From positions 124,001 through 188,000 of the forward strand of contig NZ_CP086109.1 in NCBI RefSeq assembly GCF_016765655.2: a stretch of DNA of 64,000 nucleotides, written 5' to 3'. The notes under the pieces are model-generated. The model did not search any database, was not told the origin of the DNA, and worked only from the letters and a program-made list of their open reading frames with translations. Position numbers and translations under genes: made by a program. This DNA comes from Skermanella mucosa. GTDB lineage: Bacteria > Pseudomonadota > Alphaproteobacteria > Azospirillales > Azospirillaceae. The number at the start of each line of letters is the position of its first letter. Position 1 is the stretch's first letter. Shown here piece by piece: positions 37,446-45,359 of the stretch.

Positions 37446-37727
37446 TCAGGCCCTGATCCAGAAGAAGGGTTCCTCGGCGATGAAGTCGAGGGCGTCATCA
37501 AGGGGCATGATGGCGCCGAAGGGACCGGCGGGTCCCCAGGCGTCGCGTCGCCACCAGAGGACCTCGACCTCGTCGTCCTCGCCGGTCGGGCACAGGCGGG
37601 CGACCGGCGCGCCGGTGCGGGTGCTGACCAGCGAGTAGCCGTGACCGGCGCGCCGGGCGCGGACGCCACCTTGCGGCCAGGGGTGGGCGTGGATGCGCTG
37701 GAGCACGGGGTCGGTCTTGGCGGCCAT
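37446..37727 (-). CDS. Hypothetical passenger protein within the IS
   Basis: A 93-residue soluble protein encoded opposite to the transposase, inside the left part of the IS. It starts at the ATG at 37727 (GGAG upstream) and ends 5 bp inside the left inverted repeat. Residues include TDPVLQRIHAHPWPQGGVRARR and a C-terminal PLDDALDFIAEEPFFWIRA. The pattern looks like a small beta-rich domain plus a helix; no family is recognised. Its strict location within the inverted repeats suggests it moves with the IS, and a regulatory role in transposition is possible but unproven. Confidence 0.6.
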   Translation of the reverse strand: MAAKTDPVLQRIHAHPWPQGGVRARRAGHGYSLVSTRTGAPVARLCPTGEDDEVEVLWWRRDAWGPAGPFGAIMPLDDALDFIAEEPFFWIRA

Positions 37728-37785
37728 GGCGATCTCCGCGGGGCGGGACTGTTGGGTCCAACACTCCAACCGCCCGGAGGGGACC

Positions 37786-39150
37786 ATGGACCGCCCTGAC
37801 CCGCCGCTGCCCGAGGCGTTCTGCCGCTGGCTCGCCCCGGCGCTCGCTGTGTTCTCGCCGACCTGCCGGCCCCAGGCCGCCGCGCTGGCGGTCGGCGCCC
37901 TGCTGGCGCTTGGCCCGCGCACCGTGGCCGGCGCGCTACGCGCGCTCGGCCTGGCCGGACGGGCCGATTTCGCCACCTTCCACCGGGTGCTCAGCCGCGA
38001 CGTGTGGTCCGGGCTGGCGCTGGCCCGGCGGCTCACCCGGGCGCTGGTGCGCGTGTTCGCCCCGCTCGGCCCGGTGGTGGTCGGGCTCGACCACACCCTG
38101 GAGCGCCGGCGCGGTCCCCGGGTCCGGCCGGCGGCACACTACTACGACCCGGTGCGCTCCTCGCGCGGGCGCAAGGTCACCAGCCGCGGCCTGCGCTGGG
38201 TCTCGGCCATGCTGCTGGCCGAGGTGCCGTTCGCCCGCAAGGTCTGGGCGCTGCCGATGCTCAGCGCGCTGGCGCCGAGCCAAGCCTTCTGCCAGGCCGA
38301 GGGCCGGCGATACCGGCCGGTCACGGCGTGGGCGCTCAGCCTGCTGCGCCTGGTGCGGCGCTGGCTGCCGGGGCGCGCCATGGTCGCGGTGATGGACGGC
38401 GAGTTCGCCTCGGTCGGCCTGCTGCGCGAGTTGGGCCGCGCAATGACCGTGGTGACCCGGCTCCGCCTGGACGCCCGGCTGTTCGACTTCCCGGCCCCGC
38501 GCCCGCCCGGCCGGGGCGGTCGGCCCGCCACCAAGGGCAAGGCCCAAACCAAGCTGGCCAAGCGGCGGCACGACGCGGGCGAGCCCTGGCAGCGCTTCGC
38601 CCTGCTGGTCCGCACCGGGCGTCGCCACGCGCGGGAGGCGGAGTTCATCTCCGGCACCGCGCTGTGGCACCACCCGGGGGAGCCGCCGGTCGCGGTCCGC
38701 TGGATCCTGGTGCGCTATCCCGGGTCCAAGCGCGACCCCGACGCGTTGGCGTGCACCGACTTGACGGCCGACCCGCTGGTCATCCTCGGCTGGTTCTCCA
38801 GGCGCTGGCTGATGGAACTCACCTATGAAGAGGCGCGCGCCCACCTCGGCGTCGAGACCCAGCGCCAGCACGCCGACAAGGCGGTGTTCCGCACCACCCC
38901 GGTGCTGTTCGGCCTGTACTCGCTGGTCGCGCTCCATGTCCAGGCCTTCGCCGGCCAACTCGACCTGACCCCGCGCCGGGCGGCCTGGTACCCCAAGACC
39001 GCCCCGACCTTCGCCGACGCCCTGGCTGCCGTACGCATCGCCCTGTGGACCGACCTGAATTTCGTCACAGCCCTGGATCCCGGCGAAACCGTCCAAATTC
39101 CTCGCACCGTCTACGTCAGGCTCGTCCAGGCCGCCGCTTATGCCCCCTGA
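37786..39150 (+). CDS. DDE transposase (IS4/IS701-like)
   Basis: A 454-residue transposase. The catalytic acidic residues are likely Asp102 (VVGLDHTLE), Asp204 (VAVMDGEFAS) and Glu348/349 (MELTYEEARAHLGVETQRQ); the last resembles the Y-R-E-K type motif of IS4-related families. The N-terminal part (residues 1-95) is helical with PRTVAGALRALGLAGRADFATFHRVL, as in IS701-like enzymes. GGAGGGG precedes the ATG at 37786. The frame is intact. It cuts and joins the terminal repeats of the element that carries it. Confidence 0.9.
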   Translation: MDRPDPPLPEAFCRWLAPALAVFSPTCRPQAAALAVGALLALGPRTVAGALRALGLAGRADFATFHRVLSRDVWSGLALARRLTRALVRVFAPLGPVVVGLDHTLERRRGPRVRPAAHYYDPVRSSRGRKVTSRGLRWVSAMLLAEVPFARKVWALPMLSALAPSQAFCQAEGRRYRPVTAWALSLLRLVRRWLPGRAMVAVMDGEFASVGLLRELGRAMTVVTRLRLDARLFDFPAPRPPGRGGRPATKGKAQTKLAKRRHDAGEPWQRFALLVRTGRRHAREAEFISGTALWHHPGEPPVAVRWILVRYPGSKRDPDALACTDLTADPLVILGWFSRRWLMELTYEEARAHLGVETQRQHADKAVFRTTPVLFGLYSLVALHVQAFAGQLDLTPRRAAWYPKTAPTFADALAAVRIALWTDLNFVTALDPGETVQIPRTVYVRLVQAAAYAP

Positions 39151-39207
39151 CCTATCAAAACCAATCCGAAGCCGCTCGTAGTCCCATTTAGGATGGCCAA
39201 AGTCGAG

Positions 39208-39304
39208 GTCATGACGGCGCTGCTTTCTGATTCACGATGCAAAGATCCCGCGTCGAGACGCCGGAGGGAGTGTAGCGGGAATTTGTAAAGGAATAATATC
39301 CTGC
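39208..39304. repeat. 105-bp direct repeat, copy 1 (split by the IS)
   Basis: Together with 37397-37413 this is copy 1 of a repeat whose second copy lies at 40296-40402. Shared blocks include CTGATTCACGATGCAAAGAT (39226-39245) and GTGTAGCGG and TTTGTAAAGGA further on; overall identity is high. Copy 1 is interrupted by the IS. The two copies bracket the BrnT/XRE pair. Confidence 0.75.
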
Positions 39305-39429
39305 GAGCAAGGTGCCGGCATACGCCCTTCAATCGGGCACGGCCCCGGAGAAGCCGCATCCAGGCCGGCGCAGCGCCATGTGGTTGCCCGCCATCCTCAT
39401 GCAAGGAAGACCGGATCGCCATCCGACGA

Positions 39430-39708
39430 TCAGGCGGCCTTGTTGAATGCGGCGGCAACAGCGACGGGGTCGTTCAGGATTGCGGTCAGATAGGATGCTG
39501 ACGCATCCGGTGGGACGCTGCGTCCCTGCTCCCAGTCGCGCTGGCAAGTCAGAGGTATCCCGTAGCGCTCGCAGAAGGCGGCTTGTGTCAGACCGGTGAC
39601 CGCGCGGGCTCGCTTGGCGATCGGCATCGGACGCATTCTAGCCAGCATCTCTTCAGTCATTTCGTCTGTCATGGGGGGTCCTTCCACTCGGTTTGGGAGG
39701 CGCGTCAT
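39430..39708 (-). CDS. HTH (XRE-like) antitoxin paired with BrnT
   Basis: A 92-residue protein with a C-terminal helix-turn-helix: LTQAAFCERYGIPLTCQRDWEQGR at about residues 39-62, followed by YLTAILNDPVAVAAAFNKAA. The N-terminal 30 residues are acidic/hydrophobic (MTDEMTEEMLARMRPMPIAK). The ATG at 39708 overlaps the brnT stop by 4 bp, so the pair is coupled. Typical BrnA antitoxins have a ribbon-helix-helix, whereas this one is HTH, as is known for part of the BrnT-linked antitoxins. It likely neutralises BrnT and represses the operon. Confidence 0.78.
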   Translation of the reverse strand: MTRLPNRVEGPPMTDEMTEEMLARMRPMPIAKRARAVTGLTQAAFCERYGIPLTCQRDWEQGRSVPPDASASYLTAILNDPVAVAAAFNKAA

Positions 39709-39974
39709 CGCGCTTGCCTGAAGTAGTGGTCCGTTTCACGTCTGGTTGCGCAACGCAACGAAATGTACCGGAAGCCCTCGACCCGATCCGTGTATGTGAG
39801 GTGATACACTACGCCAGCGACCATACCCAGTACGTTCCAGCGTTCTTCATCGTAGTTCATGCTGTCATCCAAGGCGTGGAGCGCTTGGCCGTCGGCCATC
39901 ACCCGGTCGCCGAACGACAGATCCAGCCCATGGTTGGCGATGTTGGCCGCATTCTTCGCGGGATCGAAGTTCAT
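39705..39974 (-). CDS. brnT: BrnT family ribonuclease toxin
   Basis: An 89-residue toxin of the BrnT family, fold RelE-like, cleaving RNA. Family features are the N-terminal FDPAKNAANIANHGLDLSF, the central DDSMNYDEERWNVLGMVAGVVYHL and the C-terminal RYISLRCATRRETDHY, which carries the conserved Arg residues of the active site. It is the first gene of the pair and starts at the ATG at 39974. The module lies between the two copies of a 105-bp repeat, in line with mobile acquisition. Confidence 0.88.
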   Translation of the reverse strand: MNFDPAKNAANIANHGLDLSFGDRVMADGQALHALDDSMNYDEERWNVLGMVAGVVYHLTYTDRVEGFRYISLRCATRRETDHYFRQAR

Positions 39975-40196
39975 TAATCAAGTCCGGCATTTGAGCATCT
40001 TTAATGTACCGGATTCCGGTATACCCCGCAAGGGAAGCTAGTAGAATGGGAGAAGTGATTTCGGCCTGACCCTTGATGGTTGCCGCTAGCTTTCCCGCAT
40101 TGCGCGCCTTTGAATCATCAAGTTCCGTCGTCGCCCTGGTCCATATCTGTCTTCCTTGGCAGCGAGTGAGGAGTCCCCCTCCCCGCACGGCCGCAA

Positions 40197-40213
40197 ACGT
40201 CTACATTCGTGAC
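40197..40213 (+). repeat. 17-bp dispersed motif, divergent copy f
   Basis: ACGTCTACATTCGTGAC, a weaker match to the motif family of 36997-37413. Confidence 0.4.
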
Positions 40214-40295
40214 GGTGGTGTCATTACGGCCCGTGCGAGTGGGGTGCTATACCGGTGGGACCGTGTTGACGGAGCGGGGTGGGGCAGGGCCGCGG

Positions 40296-40402
40296 ATGTC
40301 AGCATCTGTCATGGTGTCCTGGTTCCTGATTCACGATGCAAAGATCCCGCGCCGATGCGCCGGGGGAGTGTAGCGGATCTTTGTAAAGGAACTCTGTCCT
40401 GC
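40296..40402. repeat. 105-bp direct repeat, copy 2
   Basis: Starts with the 17-bp motif ATGTCAGCATCTGTCAT (40296-40312) and contains CTGATTCACGATGCAAAGAT (40326-40345). It matches the reconstituted copy 1 (37397-37413 joined to 39213-39304). It is preceded by the GC-rich stretch also found at 37045. Confidence 0.75.
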
Positions 40403-41074
40403 CCGCATCGAGGGAAACGGATAGCGACAAAAATACGAAAAGCATGTGCGCGCCAAAACCGCAACCACCGATCATACGCGTTGACACGCGACGCGCTCTC
40501 GCCGCAGAGTCGCCATGCCCAGGTACCCGCCGGGCGGTCGAGCCAGAGAACGGCAATTCCCCAACTCGACCTGACCACCGATGCTACTGCTTAAGGACCA
40601 CACCGATGGCTGATGTCAGGTTTAGCACAACCGGCGCGCTGTTGCGCCAATCTTTGTTCTCCGCCGCCGCAGTGGTTTCGACCGCTGCGGCGGCGGGAAC
40701 ACCCGTCGTCGCCGGCGCCGGAGTCTGAGCCCGGACCAACCTGATCCTCGACAATGAGGGTGTAATCGTCGGTGGCCGATTCACCGGGCATATGGTCCTG
40801 GCGGACGAGGGGCAGCCCAGGTTTGAACAACGTGAGTTCCTCGTAGTAGCGCAACTCCGTTCCGACTATGCCAACCGGTTCCTTACCGAAGCCGGAAGCT
40901 ACGATTTCCGGATCGGCGTGGACTTCTTCAATGCTCCTTCCGATCAAGGACAGGACAAGGGGAATTGACAAGGTTGCCCGACAGAAGGCGCGGCGATACG
41001 GCGGGAAGTTCGGTGGCATGATCGGCCGGCCGGTGCCGGTGAATTCACTCGCTCACCATCCCATTTAGCATGGC

Positions 41075-41497
41075 ATGGTTGACTTTCTTTCGCCTGCCGA
41101 ACGAAGCGCGTTGATGTCGAAGGTTCGCGGTCGCAATACCAAACCGGAACTGCGGGTGCGAAGGCTTCTTCATGGCTTGGGCTATCGCTTCCGGTTGCAT
41201 GACCCTCGGCTTCCCGGACGCCCGGATATCGTTTTCTCCCGTCGCAAGCGCGTCGTTTTCGTTCATGGCTGCTTTTGGCATGGACATGGTTGCCAAAAGC
41301 GCGACGTCGAATCCTTGCCGGCGTTCTGGCGTGACAAGATTACCCGCAATCGCATCCGCGATGCGCAGGTCATGCGGGACCTGACCGAGGCCGGGTGGTC
41401 CGCAGCCGTCATCTGGGAGTGCGAGCTCAAGGTCCGTACATTACCTGCGACCGAGGAGAAATTGGCCTCATTCCTCGGCCCGCCTCGCATATCTTGA
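41075..41497 (+). CDS. vsr: Very short patch repair endonuclease (Vsr family)
   Basis: A 140-residue endonuclease that nicks DNA at T:G mismatches arising from 5-methylcytosine deamination. The whole family core is present: FLSPAERSALMSKVRGRNTKPE, then GRPDIVFSRRKRVVFVHGCFWHGH with the catalytic Asp and the paired His residues, and WRDKITRNRIRDAQVMRDLTEAGW. No cytosine-5 methyltransferase gene is found nearby, so the expected partner is missing from the window. The Shine-Dalgarno is weak. Just upstream the sequence CCCATTTAG-ATGGC is reminiscent of the IS end. Confidence 0.9.
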   Translation: MVDFLSPAERSALMSKVRGRNTKPELRVRRLLHGLGYRFRLHDPRLPGRPDIVFSRRKRVVFVHGCFWHGHGCQKRDVESLPAFWRDKITRNRIRDAQVMRDLTEAGWSAAVIWECELKVRTLPATEEKLASFLGPPRIS

Positions 41498-41505
41498 CGG
41501 CTTCG

Positions 41506-42117
41506 TCACAAGCCCATGGGGACGACGGTCCGATAGGGCGGCACATCGGTGTCGCGGTAGATATCCGCCATCGCGAGTTTCGCATCCGCGTTGGACAGTT
41601 CGATCCTGTCGTCTGGATCGCGGTAGGCCCGGTAGATCCATCCGGCGGGTGCCCGAGAATAGACCTCGACCATCTGCGCGTCCTGGGAAACCAGGACGTA
41701 ATGTTGGCAGAAGGCGGTATCGAGGTAGTTCTGCTGCTTGGGGCCGCGGTCCTTGTGCTCCGTCCCTTCGGAGACGACCTCGACCAGCAGAATCGCTTCG
41801 GCAACGCGGCTGGCGTCCGGCGTCACCGGGGTGCAGGTCACCAGGACGTCGGGATAGGCGGAGAAGGTGTCGGTCTTAAGCTTCACGGTCTCGCTTTGCA
41901 TCCGGCAGCCGCGTGGGCGGAAAATCGGCGTCAGGGCGGTGCGGATGTTGAAGACGATATCGTTGTGCCGGATCGCTCCGCCCTTCATGCCGGCGGGGTC
42001 GGCATCGTGCGGCCATACCCGTCCGTCCAGGAACTCGAACCGCTCGGGCTGGCGTTCCTCCCAGGCGATGAACTCCTCGATGGTGGAAAAGCGGCGTTCC
42101 GCAGGATGTTCCGTCAT
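41506..42117 (-). CDS. Uma2 family (DUF820) putative endonuclease
   Basis: A 203-residue protein of the Uma2/DUF820 family, a PD-(D/E)XK nuclease fold. Typical features are RRFSTIEEFIAWEERQPERFEFLDGRVW at the start, then TFSAYPDVLVTCTP (the PDV acidic residue) and AILLVEVVSEGTEHKDRGPKQQNYLDT, with E-x-VS-x-T-x3-D-x3-K as the catalytic pattern. The role of this family, which is abundant in cyanobacteria and present in alphaproteobacteria, is unknown. The start at 42117 is supported by GGAGG six nt upstream. It is convergent with vsr. Confidence 0.82.
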   Translation of the reverse strand: MTEHPAERRFSTIEEFIAWEERQPERFEFLDGRVWPHDADPAGMKGGAIRHNDIVFNIRTALTPIFRPRGCRMQSETVKLKTDTFSAYPDVLVTCTPVTPDASRVAEAILLVEVVSEGTEHKDRGPKQQNYLDTAFCQHYVLVSQDAQMVEVYSRAPAGWIYRAYRDPDDRIELSNADAKLAMADIYRDTDVPPYRTVVPMGL

Positions 42118-42277
42118 CCGAGCCTCCGGGGCGGAGGATAACAGGCGGGCGTCCAGGGCGCCATTGGCCTCGACCCGCAGCAGTTTCGACGTTTCGGGGG
42201 CGGCCCTGCCATATCCGGTAACGCTTCCTCGCCCATATCCCCATATGCATGCCGGCAGACATTGAACAGAGGGACGC

Positions 42278-42511
42278 ATGACCACCCAGCGGAGAGAACT
42301 TTACCACAGCTCCAACGGCGACAGATGGCTTCTGGCCCGGGATGCCGAGACGGGGGAGGTGTTCGTGCAGCATGAGGCCAACCCCGCGTCGGGCGGGCAC
42401 AGCACGATCATCGGGATCGGGGCTTTCCTCAACCAGCAAGGGCGCGGACCGCAGCATCAGGCCCTGCTTCAATTGATCGGATCGCTGGTGGGAGGTCCGA
42501 TGTACGACTGA
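42278..42511 (+). CDS. Small conserved hypothetical protein
   Basis: A 77-residue soluble protein that follows a pattern seen in many alphaproteobacteria: ELYHSSNGDRWLLARDAETGEVFVQHEANPASGG, then IGAFLNQQGRGPQHQALLQLIGSLV. The first half looks like a beta-hairpin sheet, the second like one helix. It has no known function. It stands alone, divergent from the Uma2 gene by 160 bp. Confidence 0.7.
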   Translation: MTTQRRELYHSSNGDRWLLARDAETGEVFVQHEANPASGGHSTIIGIGAFLNQQGRGPQHQALLQLIGSLVGGPMYD

Positions 42512-42682
42512 CGGCGCGCAAGCGGGCCGGTCTCAGGCTCGCGCAGCGTCTTTCCGGGGCTTCCATGGTTCCGTCCAGGGATGGCCGGAGCGGCGGGGAG
42601 GTTCCCATGCCGGGCGAGCGTCCCCGTGCCCCGCATCGTCGCCGCCCTGGCCGCACGGCATGACCGGGTCGGACCCGGAGGG

Positions 42683-42997
42683 TCACGACCTGCTGAACGT
42701 GATCTTGTAATCGCCCCCGGCGATCGAGAACAGGTCGGAAGCGGTGTTCGAGATCCATGTGAGGCTCAGCGGAGCTATCTGCACGGTTTCGGTGGAGCCG
42801 GGCGCCGTGATCGTGCACACGGTGGTCGTGTCGCACTGCTGCGTGGTGTTGACGTTCCATTGGGCGGAATCATCGCCCAGGGTGAAGGTGTGCGCTCCAC
42901 TGTATGAAACGAACGTCAGATTCAAAGTGCTTTCTTCTTGGTCTTCGTCGTCCAGTACTTGCAAATAGATTACTTCGAGTTTGACGGATGTAGCCAT
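42683..42997 (-). CDS. Hypothetical beta-rich protein
   Basis: A 104-residue protein with alternating hydrophobic/polar residues (KLEVIYLQVLDDEDQEESTLN, TFTLGDDSAQWNVN, TVQIAPLSLTWISN), suggesting an all-beta domain. No signal peptide is seen. Two cysteines (QQCDTTTVC) might form a pair. The start ATG at 42997 follows AAGGAAAA. No family is recognised; the surrounding 42998-43214 stretch is AT-rich and shows no gene. Confidence 0.55.
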   Translation of the reverse strand: MATSVKLEVIYLQVLDDEDQEESTLNLTFVSYSGAHTFTLGDDSAQWNVNTTQQCDTTTVCTITAPGSTETVQIAPLSLTWISNTASDLFSIAGGDYKITFSRS

Positions 42998-43214
42998 GGC
43001 GATTTTCCTTTTTCGAAGAATGTTTTACCGCTGAGCTGATCGGCGCTAATGGGTTAGCGGAAGCGCAAGGTACCCAAGCGCCGCGCGTGATACAAGCAAT
43101 AAGATATAATATCGAACGAAATATTATTAAAAAGGGTATTTCTGAATCCGTTTCTACCTTAGGGTTGGGCGAGGAACGCCGGCGCGGGGCTGCCGATCGG
43201 CAGCCCCGGTTCCA

Positions 43215-45014
43215 TCACCGCTTCGGCTTGTCGTGGCCGGGGAGCACTCCGCTCAAGACTTCCTTGGCGGTGTTGACCAGGACGCTGCCCTGTTCCGGAT
43301 CGCCGGTCAGCAGGGTCGAGGTCAGGCCCTTGGCCTGGGCGAAGGTGATGTGCGGCGGCAGCGGCGGCACGTTCGGGTCGGTCTTGAACTCCAGCACCAC
43401 GGGACGGTCGGCGGCCAGCGCCTCCTCCCAGCCGGCCGCGACCCTCTCGGCCCGGTCGACGAAGATGCCCTTGAGGCCGATCAGCTCGGCGAAGCGGTGA
43501 TAGGGCACGTCGGGCAGCCGCTGCGACGCCTCGAATTTCGGGTCGCCCGCCTGGACCCGCTGCTCCCAGGTCACCTGGTTCAGGTCCTCGTTGTTGAAGA
43601 CGCAGATGATCCACTGGGGATTGGACCAGCCTTTCCAGTATTTGGCGACGGTGATCAGCTCGGCCATGTTGTTCATCTGCATGGCCCCGTCCCCGACCAG
43701 TCCGATCACCGGCCGGTCGGGATGGGCGAACTTGGCGGCGATGGCGTAGGGCACCGCGGCTCCCATGGAGGCGAGGCCGCCGGACAGCGAGCACATCATG
43801 CCGCGTTGCATCCGGATGTCGCGGGCGAACCAGTTGGCGCAGGAGCCGGAATCGCTGGTGACGATGGACCGGGGGGGCAGCCTGGGCGACAGCTCCCACG
43901 CGACCCGCTGGGGGTTCACCGGATCGGCGGAGTGCATGGCGCGGGCTTCCAGGGTCTGCCACCAGCCGGCGACGTTCTCCTCGATCCCCTTGCGCCAGCC
44001 CTGGTCCGGCTTCTGCTTCAGCAGGGGCAGCAGTGCCCGCAGCGTCTCGGCGCTGTCGCCGACCAGGTTGACCTCCATGGGATAGCGGATGCTCAGCATG
44101 TCGGGCTTCAGGTCGATCTGGACGCCGCGGGCGTTGCCCTCCTTGGGCAGGAACTCCGAATAGGGGAAGCCGGAGCCGATCATCAGGAGCGTGTCGCACT
44201 CCATCATGAGGTCCCAGCTCGGCTTGGTGCCCAGCAGGCCGATCGAGCCGGTCACCCACGGCAGGTCGTCGGGCAGCGCCGCCTTGCCGAGCAGCGCCTT
44301 GGCGGCGCCGGCGTCAAGCCGGTCGGCGACAGCGATCACCTCGTCGGTCGCGTTCAGCGCGCCGGCGCCGACCAGGATGGCCACCCGCCGGCCCTCGTTC
44401 AGCACGTCGGCGGCGCGCTGAAGGTCCGCCTCGTAGGGCACCACCTTCGGCGCGCTGAACCCGACGCCGGAGAACACCGCGCCGTGCTTGCGCGGCGGTT
44501 CCTCGTAGGGTTCCTCCTGGAGGTCGTTGGGCAGGATCAGCGCGGTGACCCGCCGCTCGCCCAGCGCCGTGCGGATCGAGCGGTCGATCAGGTGGCGGAC
44601 CTGGGCCGGAACCATCGCCTGCTGCACGAAGGCGCCGGCGACGTCCTTGAACATGCTCTGGAGGTCGATCTCCTGCTGGTAGTGCGAGCCCACGGCGGTG
44701 CGGGCCTGCTGGCCGACCACCGCAAGGACCGGCATATGGTCCAGCCGGGCGTCGTACAGCCCGGTGATCAGGTGCGAGGCGCCGGGGCCGGAGGTCGCCA
44801 GGCAGACGCCCAGCTCGCCGGTGAACTTGGCATGGGCGGAGGCCATGAAGGCCGCCATCTCCTCGTGCCGGACCTGGATGAACTCGATCCCCTCGCCGAA
44901 CCGGTTCAGCGCCCCGAGCAGTCCGTTGATGCCGTCGCCCGGGTAGCCGAATACCCGCCGCACGCCCCAGTCGTGCAACCGCTGCCAGAAGAAATCGCCG
45001 ACCGTCTGGGCCAT
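43215..45014 (-). CDS. Thiamine-pyrophosphate enzyme, pyruvate oxidase/acetolactate synthase-like
   Basis: A 599-residue TPP enzyme. It has the three domains expected: PYR domain with the catalytic Glu in QVRHEEMAAFMASA, a central domain (about residues 190-330) and a PP domain with the metal-TPP motif GDGAMQMNNMAELI ... VFNN. It resembles PoxB-like pyruvate oxidases (about 570 residues) more than biosynthetic acetolactate synthases, because no small subunit gene is near and the C-terminus is extended. Its start lies 345 bp from the divergent alcohol dehydrogenase. Reaction: probably oxidative decarboxylation of pyruvate or a related 2-oxo acid. Confidence 0.85.
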   Translation of the reverse strand: MAQTVGDFFWQRLHDWGVRRVFGYPGDGINGLLGALNRFGEGIEFIQVRHEEMAAFMASAHAKFTGELGVCLATSGPGASHLITGLYDARLDHMPVLAVVGQQARTAVGSHYQQEIDLQSMFKDVAGAFVQQAMVPAQVRHLIDRSIRTALGERRVTALILPNDLQEEPYEEPPRKHGAVFSGVGFSAPKVVPYEADLQRAADVLNEGRRVAILVGAGALNATDEVIAVADRLDAGAAKALLGKAALPDDLPWVTGSIGLLGTKPSWDLMMECDTLLMIGSGFPYSEFLPKEGNARGVQIDLKPDMLSIRYPMEVNLVGDSAETLRALLPLLKQKPDQGWRKGIEENVAGWWQTLEARAMHSADPVNPQRVAWELSPRLPPRSIVTSDSGSCANWFARDIRMQRGMMCSLSGGLASMGAAVPYAIAAKFAHPDRPVIGLVGDGAMQMNNMAELITVAKYWKGWSNPQWIICVFNNEDLNQVTWEQRVQAGDPKFEASQRLPDVPYHRFAELIGLKGIFVDRAERVAAGWEEALAADRPVVLEFKTDPNVPPLPPHITFAQAKGLTSTLLTGDPEQGSVLVNTAKEVLSGVLPGHDKPKR

Positions 45015-45294
45015 GGTTCCCTACCTTTTCCGTTGCCGTTGCCGTTTCCTGCCGGGACGGGAGTCCCGCGCCAAGGCATGGCTGGTCAACAGGGTCCCGC
45101 CGGGTGGGTTTCCAGGGACCTGACGAATCTTTCTCCCGGGTCGCGGGGGGCACGCCGCCCTCGTGCTTTCCCTGCTTGCTCCGGGCAAGGGAAGGGCATG
45201 ATCCGGAACGATGATGACGGACCCGCCGGGGCGGAGGGATAATGGAAGCGGGCGGACGCCACGAAGGGGGGTAGTCGATCGGCTGCGGTTTCCC

Positions 45295-45319
45295 GGAACG
45301 ATCGATGCGAGGCCCTGTT
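45295..45319 (+). promoter_or_regulatory. Candidate EcfG promoter for the alcohol dehydrogenase
   Basis: GGAAC at 45295-45299, then 16 nt and TGTT, a good fit to the EcfG consensus. The ATG at 45360 would follow a leader of about 35 nt. The rest of the 345-bp divergent region (45015-45359) shows no gene. Confidence 0.55.
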
Positions 45320-45359
45320 TGGGTCGGGAGGTTCCCGCGAAAATCGCTAGGAGTTCTGC

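Larger units (their letters stand above)
37414..39207 (+). mobile_element. Intact insertion sequence, 1794 bp, IS4/IS701-like
   Basis: The element is bounded by perfect 28-bp terminal inverted repeats (37414-37441, beginning CTCGACTTTGGCCATCC, and 39180-39207) and flanked by a 5-bp direct duplication GTCAT (37409-37413 and 39208-39212). It encodes a 454-residue DDE transposase on the plus strand and a divergent 93-residue passenger on the minus strand. Perfect ends, an undisturbed transposase frame and an exact duplication indicate recent insertion and probable activity. Removing it restores a 17-bp dispersed motif and a 105-bp repeat. The family is judged by transposase motifs only. Confidence 0.9.
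39975..41074. other. Gene-poor region between brnT and vsr
   Basis: About 1.1 kb with lower GC than its surroundings. No ORF shows a family motif. A minus-strand frame near 40930-40690 (containing IEEVHADPEIVASGFGKEP and LRYYEELTLFKPGLPLVRQD) and another near 40160-39980 (LDDSKARNAGKLAATIKGQ) look protein-like and could be remnants of decayed genes, but starts and ends are not convincing. The region also holds a dispersed-motif copy (40197-40213) and repeat copy 2 (40296-40402). Confidence 0.5.
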
